Shown here: positions 1-6,598 of the stretch, piece after piece
Layout: each line of letters opens with the position of its first letter
How positions within the stretch are numbered: position 1 is the first letter of the stretch
From: Corynebacterium uberis
Lineage (GTDB): Bacteria > Actinomycetota > Actinomycetes > Mycobacteriales > Mycobacteriaceae
DNA length: 64,000 nucleotides
NCBI RefSeq assembly: GCF_020616335.1
Contig: NZ_CP085051.1
Coordinates: 1,860,001 to 1,924,000 of the forward strand
Reading direction: 5' to 3'
Translations under genes and position numbers: made by a program
The notes under the pieces: model-generated
Seen by the model: only the letters and a program-made list of their open reading frames with translations
Database searches by the model: none
Told to the model about the DNA's origin: nothing

Positions 1-924
1 CTCAGCCGGCGCGATGATCAGCCGGGCGGCAATGTCCGCCACCAGCATGACCACCGGGGCGGCCACCGCCGACAGCGGCACCACCCACCGCTGATCCGGC
101 CCACAGATAGCGCGTGCCAGGTAGGGCACCCCCAACCCGATGAACATGATGGGGCCCACCGCCGCCGTGGCAGCCCCGGCCAGCAGGGTGACGGCCACCA
201 TCACCTGTACGCGCAGGCGGTTGACCTTCACTCCTAAGGCGGCTCCGGCCTCATCGCCTAGGGCCAGGGCGTTGAGCCCGGGGGCGCTGGCAAAAGCCAC
301 CAGCAGGCCCAACACAATGAAGCCAACCACGGCGGTGATAATCGGCCAGCCGCGCCCCTCTACGGAACCGGCGGCCCAGAGGCGAAACTCGTTGAAGGCG
401 TCCTGGTTGGACAGGATGACCATTTGCACCAGGGCGGAAATGGCCATGGAGATGGCCACGCCGGCCAGCGCCAGGCGCGCCGGTGTTGCCATTCTGCCGG
501 CCGCCCCACCGAGCACGTACACGGCCACGGAGGCTGCTGCCGCGCCCGCGAAGGCGAACCACAGGTAGAACCAGATGGAGGTCACCCCCGCCACCGCAAC
601 GGCGGTGACCACGGCTATCGACGCCCCCGCGTTGACGCCCAGCACACCAGGATCGGCTAGCGGGTTGCGGGTGAGCGACTGCATGAGCGCGCCCGCCACG
701 CCGAGCGCCATGCCCACCAGGATCACCAGAATGGTCCGGGGGATGCGCTGGTCGCGCACCACTGTGGACTCGAAGGAGCCGTCGGCGTGAAGGAGCACCT
801 CCCACACCCGGGAGGCGTCGATGGATTTAGAGCCAAGGAACAGGGATGCTGCGGCGAGGAGCAGGACAAGGATAATCCCCCCGGCGACGCCGAGGAGATT
901 CTTCGAGGTGCGCTGATGGGTCAT
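1..924 (-). CDS. FecCD-family iron-siderophore/heme ABC transporter permease (3' part beyond window)
   Basis: This is an open frame of 308 codons running off the left edge, so the C-terminus is missing (the family is usually 330-350 residues). It is very hydrophobic, with repeated membrane segments. It carries the FecCD signature near residues 60-100: an arginine-proline pair (RIPRT), then VGMALGVAGALMQ, then RNPLADPGVLGV. The family forms the membrane channel that imports ferric-siderophore or heme delivered by a binding lipoprotein. The ATG at 924-922 shares its A with the TAA stop of the preceding gene (TAATG), which indicates translational coupling. The binding protein lies three genes upstream in the same operon; an ATPase gene is expected just past the window edge. 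The substrate cannot be read from the sequence. Confidence 0.9.
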   Translation of the reverse strand, partial: MTHQRTSKNLLGVAGGIILVLLLAAASLFLGSKSIDASRVWEVLLHADGSFESTVVRDQRIPRTILVILVGMALGVAGALMQSLTRNPLADPGVLGVNAGASIAVVTAVAVAGVTSIWFYLWFAFAGAAAASVAVYVLGGAAGRMATPARLALAGVAISMAISALVQMVILSNQDAFNEFRLWAAGSVEGRGWPIITAVVGFIVLGLLVAFASAPGLNALALGDEAGAALGVKVNRLRVQVMVAVTLLAGAATAAVGPIMFIGLGVPYLARAICGPDQRWVVPLSAVAAPVVMLVADIAARLIIAPAE

Positions 925-2357
925 TATTTCCCGCGGTAGGTCCCAGACTCCCAGCCCGATTCGGGCACCTCAAGATAGTCGGTTTGCGGTTGCGGGTCGC
1001 CGGCAGCCCCGGTGGAGGGGTACACCGGCACCTCGTCCGGGTCGATCGCGGGGGCGAAGTCCTGGTCCGGGCTCGCCGGCGGGAACGTTGGCGTTGCATC
1101 CTGTGCGCCCTGTGCCCCGTGTGCGCCCGCCGCGCCGAGTGCCGTGGATCCGGCGCCTGCGGCCGTTCCTGCCGTGGCGGCGTTAACGCCAGTGGCCGGG
1201 GCCGAAGACGTAGTCTCGCCAGCGCCCACTGCCTGCGCGCCCGCGGAGCCTTGGGGGCCTGCCGGGCCAGTCGGGGGAACCGGGGTGCCGCCGTTTCCGG
1301 GGCCGTCGTCTGGGTTATCGCCCAGGCCGTCATCATTGTTGTTGTTCGGCTTGGGGCCCGCGCCGCGCGCAAGGGCGCTGGCAGTCGGGATGCCTTGCAT
1401 GAGGTTGAGGCGCTTGTGCTCCACGTAGAGGTAGGCGGCGATTCCGCCGAGGCCCACCAGCAGGATTGCTCCGCCGACGAGGATGCCCACCAGCGGTGCG
1501 TGATCCTTTTCCTCGCTGGCCATGGCGTAATCCTCATCGGCAGCGGCGCCGGTTGCACCCTTCTTGGAGTTGCCGGGCTTGCGGTTGCCGGTGGCAACCT
1601 TGTTGGAGTTCTTGGAGTCCTTGGACTTAGAGTTCGAGGGGTTGGCCTTGGAGTTGCCAGGCTGGCGCTCACCGGGCTTGGTGGCAATGCCTGCCGAGCG
1701 ACCGGAGCCGCTAGATCCGCCAGATTCACCGTCGTCGGAGGAGCTGGATCCGCCGCCACCCTGGGTGACCACGCGGCGGCGGGTCACGCCGCCTTCGCCG
1801 TCGTCGGAGTCATCGATGATCTCTTCGGAGTAGTCGTCGCCGCTGTCGCTGTCGCCAGCGGCCCGGCCTCCCCCGCCGCCTGAGCCGCCGATAACGGTGA
1901 AGTCAGAATCACCGCGGGCGGTGTAGCCGATGGAGCCCTCCCCGCCAGGTGCCGGTGCGGACGCCAGGAAGCGCAGCCAGTGGTCGCCCTCGGCGATGTC
2001 GCAAGGCAGCTCGAAGGAGCCGGAGGCGCTGCCGGAGTCATCGATTTGCTGGCGGGCAACCACGCCGGTGCCCTGCTGGGACTCATCACCCATGCCGTGG
2101 CCGTCGTCGATTTTGACGCTGACGGTCTCGCCTGCGGGGAAACCGTTAACGGTGAAGCTCAGCGTGTCGCAGGCCTCAAGTTCCTTCGGCGAGACGGACG
2201 CGGAGGTTCCTGCGGTATCGGTGGTGGCCGCACCACTCGGCGGAAGGGCGAGCGCGCTCGCGGCATTGGCGGCAATGAGGCCGGAAACCCCGAGCACTGC
2301 GAGCGGGGCGCGTAGCCGGGTGCGCCAGGTAGACAGGGTGGTAGAAGGGGTGGTCAT
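924..2357 (-). CDS. Exported membrane-anchored protein of the iron-uptake operon (477 aa)
   Basis: An N-terminal signal peptide (residues 1-40, ending near ANAASALA) is followed by a domain at about residues 50-150 with the motifs SVKIDDG, LPCDIAEGDHWLRFLAS and DSDFTVIG. Next comes a low-complexity Ser/Gly/Asp/Lys linker (150-285), then one transmembrane helix (about 290-312), then a long Gly/Ala/Pro-rich tail. The domain resembles those in the proteins at 5479-6483 and 6599-9124. The tail after the helix is about 160 residues, which is unusual if it is cytoplasmic. The ATG at 2357 overlaps the upstream stop by 4 bp (ATGA) and has AAGGAA as ribosome site. There is no LPXTG motif. Function is unknown; the operon suggests a cell-envelope role in iron or heme capture. 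Confidence 0.8.
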   Translation of the reverse strand: MTTPSTTLSTWRTRLRAPLAVLGVSGLIAANAASALALPPSGAATTDTAGTSASVSPKELEACDTLSFTVNGFPAGETVSVKIDDGHGMGDESQQGTGVVARQQIDDSGSASGSFELPCDIAEGDHWLRFLASAPAPGGEGSIGYTARGDSDFTVIGGSGGGGGRAAGDSDSGDDYSEEIIDDSDDGEGGVTRRRVVTQGGGGSSSSDDGESGGSSGSGRSAGIATKPGERQPGNSKANPSNSKSKDSKNSNKVATGNRKPGNSKKGATGAAADEDYAMASEEKDHAPLVGILVGGAILLVGLGGIAAYLYVEHKRLNLMQGIPTASALARGAGPKPNNNNDDGLGDNPDDGPGNGGTPVPPTGPAGPQGSAGAQAVGAGETTSSAPATGVNAATAGTAAGAGSTALGAAGAHGAQGAQDATPTFPPASPDQDFAPAIDPDEVPVYPSTGAAGDPQPQTDYLEVPESGWESGTYRGK

Positions 2358-4297
2358 CGGCGTTCCTTGTTGTCGATTCGGTTCTTGCGTAGGAACATGC
2401 CGATGATGGCAAGCTCCACAACCGCCAGGGCGGCAATGATGAGGATCCAGTCAGTCCCACTCATCAGCGGCGGGCTAAAGGAGGCGGGCTGGGCGTCATC
2501 TTCTTGGATGTTCTGCTCCAGGGCGCTGGTCTTGGAGGTGAGCTGGATGTCTGCCCAGCCCAGCATCTTTCCGTCCTCTCCGATGAAGGCGAACTTGTGC
2601 TTGCCGGAGGGCAGTCCGGCGGCGTCGATAGTCAGCTTTTTGTCATCGTCGAGCTGGACCCATCCCAGGCCGAGCGGCTTCGGGTCATAGGTATACACAA
2701 AGACCCAGTCGCCCGGCTGCCCGTCCTTGATGGTCGCGGTGAGCACGCTGCCCTTGGCGGACGCGGTCACGGAACCACGGTTGGAGTTGTTTAAGTCCGT
2801 GGCCTTCTTCACCGGGGACTTGGGGTCCTTGGTGGGCTTCTTCTTGCCCGAAGCGCTCGCCTTGGAGGTGTTCTTCGACGAACTTGACCCGGACTTGCTG
2901 GAGGTTTTCTCCGAGGTCACCGAGGTTGTCTTGCCCTTCTTGGTGCGGGTGACCTTGGTGGTGCCGTCTGCGCCGCCCAGGGTGACGTATTCGACGACCT
3001 CGCGGTTGGCCTTGCGCCCGGAACTGCGCTTAGTGGCTGCCTTCTTGTTGGAGTCCTGGGACTTGTTCTGCCCGCCGGACTGTTCCCCGGAAGCGCCATC
3101 GGTGTTCTTAGCGGGCTTTTCCTTCTTGGGCACATCCAGCCAGGCCCATCCGATGAGCTTGCCCACCTCGGAGGGGTTGCCGTTTTGGGCGACGATCTTC
3201 AGCTTGCCCGACGGCAGGTTGACGCCTTCCAGCGGCGCGGTGACCACGCCGTTGTCATCCGCCTGGAACCATTCCGACCAGGGGTTACGCGGCGATCCGT
3301 CCTCCTTGTAGGCGCTGAGGTAGACCCAGTCGCCCTTGGAGGCGTTGGGGATGGTGACCTTCAGCTCGGTGTCGGACTTTTCCACGCTCACGCCGTTGGC
3401 CCCGGCATCGGTGAGGTCCTTGTCATAGCTCAGCGGATCAGGATCCCCGTTGGGGGCGTAGTCACCAATGATGAAGGTCGCGGCGTCATGCTCCTTGTCA
3501 TTCTTGGGAGCAGGGCGCGTGCGGCTCACGTCGCCCTCCTTGAGGGACCCGCTGAGCATGCGAATCTTGTGCGCGCCTTGGGACAGCGGCGGGTTAGACC
3601 CATTCTCCCCGGAGTCGGTGCCGTCCGGGAGCACCATCTTGTATTCCCAGTCACCGGTCTTGGGGTCCGCCTCCACGATGCCCCACACCTGGTCGTTGCT
3701 GTTGATGTGGGTGTTCAGGCGAGCGATCTTGCCTTCATCAATCTTGAAGGCAATCTTGGATCCGCCGTTCGCCCCGTCCTTGGTGCACCAGCCCTTGCCC
3801 TTGATGGTCAGGGTGCCGTCCGGGTTGGGGTAGCGCGCCACTTCGAAGGTGGACGGATCTTCCGAGGGCACGCACTTATCCGAGTCTTCGCTTGTCGACG
3901 CCCCCTGATCGCCCTTTCCAGCATCCTCACCGTCCGTGGTGGTTGCCCCACCCTGGCTGGGCTGGGATTCGGAGTCACCGGTGGACTGGTTCTGCGAGGT
4001 CGTCGTGGTGCTCGCTGCAACCTCACCGCTGGGCTTCGACGGCTTGCTGCCGGACGTGGTGCCTCCGGTGGTGCCGGAGGTGGAATCGGGTGTGGCGGGG
4101 GCGTCGGGACGCGATGCGCCGTGCCCGCCGGACGAGGGCGTGTCTGCGGTAGCCGGGGAGCCGTCCTCACCGATATTGACCTCGACGTGGACGTTGCCTT
4201 CCGCATCCGTTGCTTGTGCAATGCCCGCCGCGGAGGCTGCGGCCAGCGCCACGCCGACGGTGAGCGCCGCAACGCCGTACAGCGTCCTTTGTGTCAT
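2354..4297 (-). CDS. Exported membrane-anchored multidomain protein of the iron-uptake operon (647 aa)
   Basis: The ATG at 4297 was chosen because it starts a clean signal peptide (MTQRTLYGV to AAGIAQA) and follows AAAGAAG; an in-frame TTG at 4327 lacks a ribosome site. After a Ser/Thr/Gly-rich stretch there is a cysteine-containing domain (about 145-310; GTLTIKGKGWC, SKIAFKIDEGKIA, GAHKIRMLSGS). Two related beta-type repeats follow: GDWVYLSAY to LIGWAWLDV (about 340-430) and GDWVFVYTY to MLGWADIQL (about 545-615). A Lys/Ser-rich linker separates them. A single C-terminal helix with a basic tail (NKERR) anchors the protein. It begins 35 bp after the binding-protein gene. No catalytic motif was recognised; surface relay of iron or heme is inference from context. 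Confidence 0.8.
   Translation of the reverse strand: MTQRTLYGVAALTVGVALAAASAAGIAQATDAEGNVHVEVNIGEDGSPATADTPSSGGHGASRPDAPATPDSTSGTTGGTTSGSKPSKPSGEVAASTTTTSQNQSTGDSESQPSQGGATTTDGEDAGKGDQGASTSEDSDKCVPSEDPSTFEVARYPNPDGTLTIKGKGWCTKDGANGGSKIAFKIDEGKIARLNTHINSNDQVWGIVEADPKTGDWEYKMVLPDGTDSGENGSNPPLSQGAHKIRMLSGSLKEGDVSRTRPAPKNDKEHDAATFIIGDYAPNGDPDPLSYDKDLTDAGANGVSVEKSDTELKVTIPNASKGDWVYLSAYKEDGSPRNPWSEWFQADDNGVVTAPLEGVNLPSGKLKIVAQNGNPSEVGKLIGWAWLDVPKKEKPAKNTDGASGEQSGGQNKSQDSNKKAATKRSSGRKANREVVEYVTLGGADGTTKVTRTKKGKTTSVTSEKTSSKSGSSSSKNTSKASASGKKKPTKDPKSPVKKATDLNNSNRGSVTASAKGSVLTATIKDGQPGDWVFVYTYDPKPLGLGWVQLDDDKKLTIDAAGLPSGKHKFAFIGEDGKMLGWADIQLTSKTSALEQNIQEDDAQPASFSPPLMSGTDWILIIAALAVVELAIIGMFLRKNRIDNKERR
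3890..3905 (-). repeat. Dispersed motif, inverted copy (a), in coding DNA
   Basis: Exact minus-strand match with AC at the variable pair, inside the low-complexity part of the 647-aa surface protein gene. Confidence 0.78.
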
Positions 4298-4332
4298 AGG
4301 AAGCAACTTCTTTCGTGGGGTGCTCAAGGGAA

Positions 4333-5346
4333 TCAGACCAACCAGGATTGAATGTCGTCAAGGATTTTGTTCATCATGATGGGCCCGCCGGTTGACGTCC
4401 ACACGGAGCCGTCGATAGGCATGATGTGGGCGTCGCGGTAGGCCTTCAGGTCAGTAAACCCGGGGACCTCCTCGGCCTGGGAGACTGCCTGCGCGGAGGC
4501 CTCCTCATCCGAATTGCCGCCGGCATCTGGGTTATTCACGGAAGACCCACCGAGGGAGCCGAAGAACATGTAATCGGCGTCGATGTCTTCCAGGTTCTCA
4601 TTGGACACCGGGTCCGAGTGCCCCTGGCCGTTGCGATCCTGCTTCTCCGGGCGCTTCAGGCCCACGTCGTTGAGGGCGCGGCCAGCGGGAAGCTCCTTGA
4701 GAATCAGTGACGCCGAATTGCCCTGCCAGCGCACGATGGAGAAGGTCTTGTCCTTGTATTCGCCGAGCTTGTCCGACAGGTCCTTCGCCCGGGCGTCATA
4801 GTCCGAGATAACCTTGGCTGCCTCATCCTGCTTATTCACGGCATCGCCAACGAACGTGAGGTTCTTCTTCCAGTCCCCACCGGCATAACCGGTAAACACC
4901 ACCGGCGCAATGGCGCGCAGCGCCTCCATGACCGGCGGGTTGTTGTTCACCGACGTGCCGTCCACCACGATGAGATCCGGCTTGGCCGCCCCGATGGCCT
5001 CAAAGTTCGGCTGCCCAATACTGCCGACGATCTCCAAGCCCTTTCCCTGCTCGCGCAGGTATCCGGGAAGCTCTTTTTGGCCGCGACCCGCCGTGACCCC
5101 CACCGGCTTGATGCCAAGGGCGAGCAGGCCGTCGACCGTGGGCTCCGACAGCCCGATGATGCGCTTCGGGTTTTCCGGAACCTCAACCGTAGTGTCCTGG
5201 GCGTCGACCACCGTGCGCATGGGGCCGGTGCTACCGCTGCCTGCGTTATCACCGCACGCAGTCAGCCCAGTGGTACTGAGCATTGCGGCAGCTCCAACGG
5301 CGGCTAGTCGAAGGAAGGTACGGCGAGAAAACACAGGATGATCCAA
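4333..5346 (-). CDS. Iron-siderophore/heme ABC transporter substrate-binding lipoprotein (FecB/BtuF fold)
   Basis: The N-terminus carries both a twin-arginine motif (SRRTFLRLA, residues 7-15) and a lipobox (LTAC, cysteine near residue 31), so export by Tat followed by lipidation is plausible. The mature part has the periplasmic-binding-protein family pattern: NPKRIIGLSEPTVDGLLALG near 58-77, then KPDLIVVDG near 128-136. This family captures ferric-siderophore or heme outside the membrane and docks on the FecCD permease, encoded further along the same operon. The frame opens with TTG at 5346; a GTG at 5334 is an alternative. Neither has a good ribosome site, so the start is uncertain. It is distinct from the HmuT-like protein at 18732-19670. 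Confidence 0.88.
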   Translation of the reverse strand: MDHPVFSRRTFLRLAAVGAAAMLSTTGLTACGDNAGSGSTGPMRTVVDAQDTTVEVPENPKRIIGLSEPTVDGLLALGIKPVGVTAGRGQKELPGYLREQGKGLEIVGSIGQPNFEAIGAAKPDLIVVDGTSVNNNPPVMEALRAIAPVVFTGYAGGDWKKNLTFVGDAVNKQDEAAKVISDYDARAKDLSDKLGEYKDKTFSIVRWQGNSASLILKELPAGRALNDVGLKRPEKQDRNGQGHSDPVSNENLEDIDADYMFFGSLGGSSVNNPDAGGNSDEEASAQAVSQAEEVPGFTDLKAYRDAHIMPIDGSVWTSTGGPIMMNKILDDIQSWLV

Positions 5347-5407
5347 TCAGGGTTGAGGGTCAAGGAGAAACCAGGTACCGACTGCCACGGCCGTAGCACG
5401 CAGTCCT

Positions 5408-5427
5408 GGCCCCTCCCACGAGGGGCC
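5408..5427. other. Hairpin between operon genes
   Basis: GGCCCCT, a 6-base loop, then AGGGGCC form a perfect 7-bp stem in the 132-bp gap between the 334-aa protein gene and the binding-protein gene. No U-tract follows on the minus strand. It may be an mRNA processing or stability element or a weak attenuator; nothing decides between these. Confidence 0.4.
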
Positions 5428-5478
5428 TGGCCCGTGGTCGGGCCGGCTCCTCGTAGCAAAAGCAGGTGCGCTGATGGT

Positions 5479-6483
5479 TTAGCGCATGAAGATGGTGATG
5501 ATCTGGATGACCGGGGCGACGTTGACGTTGATGTTCACGCCACGAGCCGCAGCCTCAAAGGCCTTCAGGCCGGAGCACACAGCGTTGGCAAGACCCTGCT
5601 GTGCCTTCACGGCGATGGGGCCGAAGACCTCGGCAGCTTGCTTGGCGGCAGCCAGGGCACCGGTGACAACCGCGGCCGGTTCCGGCAGGTTCTCCACCTT
5701 GAAGTCACCGTCAACCTTGATATTGACGGGCAGGGAGGAGCCTTCGGCCTGCTCAGCGGGCTTGGTCTCCTCGGCGGGCTTGCCTTCGTCGGAGGGCTTG
5801 CCCTCGTCAGCAGGCTTGGTGTCCTCGGTCGGCTTTGCCTCGTCAGAAGGCTTGGCTTCGTCAGAGGCCTCGGCCTCGTCGGAGGGCTTGGCCTCATCGG
5901 TGGGCTTAGCTTCATCAGAAGGCTTGGCCTCATCGGTGGGCTTGGTGTTGTCCGCCGGGACATCAACGGGCTTGGGCGACTCCGCGGTGGCGTTGACGGC
6001 CTCCTTGGCTACCTCGAAGGTGGCAAACAGGGAAGCCAACTCGCCCTGGTCACCGCCGGCGAGCATGCGCACCCAGTGGGTGCCTTCAGAAATGTCTTCC
6101 GGAAGACGGATGGTGCCGGAGAAGGCGCCGTCAGCGTCCGGCAGGTTTTCCTTCTTGTTGAAGGTGACGGTTCCGCCGGAGGCTTCGCCGGAGCCACCTT
6201 CTTGCGCATCAGGGAACTTCAGGTTGCCGTCATCCAGCTTGAAGGACAGGAAGCCGCCCTCCGGACGCTGGGCTAGGCCCACACCGGAGACCTTGAGCAG
6301 GCCGCCCGGGGCGACAGTGCCATTGGCCGCGAGCGTGCCCTTGCCGGAGCCGGGGCGGGGGTTGACAGAGTTGGACGCAGCCGGAGCCGCGGTGGCAACG
6401 GGCACAGTGATGACTGCGGCGCCCGTGGAAACGATGGTGGTGGCCGCGAGGGCGGCGACCAGCCGACGAGCTTTCATGCTCAT
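5479..6483 (-). CDS. Secreted protein with HWxRxL domain and SDEAKP repeats (334 aa)
   Basis: The ATG at 6483 was chosen because AAAGGA lies 8 bases upstream and a good signal peptide follows (MSMKARRLVAALAATTIVS to ATAAPAA); the frame is open 34 codons further upstream. Residues about 55-155 form the operon's shared domain: PGGLLKVSGVGL, LSFKLDDG, LPEDISEGTHWVRMLAGG. A degenerate repeat of Asp/Glu-Ala-Lys-Pro-Ser/Thr hexamers follows (about 180-245), then an alanine-rich region and a hydrophobic end (PVIQIITIFMR). There is no LPXTG signal and no clear helix anchor. The domain is closely similar to that of the 841-aa neighbour, which also has SDEAKP repeats. Molecular function is unknown; an envelope iron or heme role is inferred from the operon. 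Confidence 0.78.
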   Translation of the reverse strand: MSMKARRLVAALAATTIVSTGAAVITVPVATAAPAASNSVNPRPGSGKGTLAANGTVAPGGLLKVSGVGLAQRPEGGFLSFKLDDGNLKFPDAQEGGSGEASGGTVTFNKKENLPDADGAFSGTIRLPEDISEGTHWVRMLAGGDQGELASLFATFEVAKEAVNATAESPKPVDVPADNTKPTDEAKPSDEAKPTDEAKPSDEAEASDEAKPSDEAKPTEDTKPADEGKPSDEGKPAEETKPAEQAEGSSLPVNIKVDGDFKVENLPEPAAVVTGALAAAKQAAEVFGPIAVKAQQGLANAVCSGLKAFEAAARGVNINVNVAPVIQIITIFMR

Positions 6484-6598
6484 GGTGACAATCCTTTGAT
6501 CGATACTCCTGCCCCGCGTGGCGGAGCAGATGCTAATGAAGCCTGTGGCCCCACGGTGCCATGCACCAGTGAGGCTGAGACTCATAGCGTGGGTGGAG

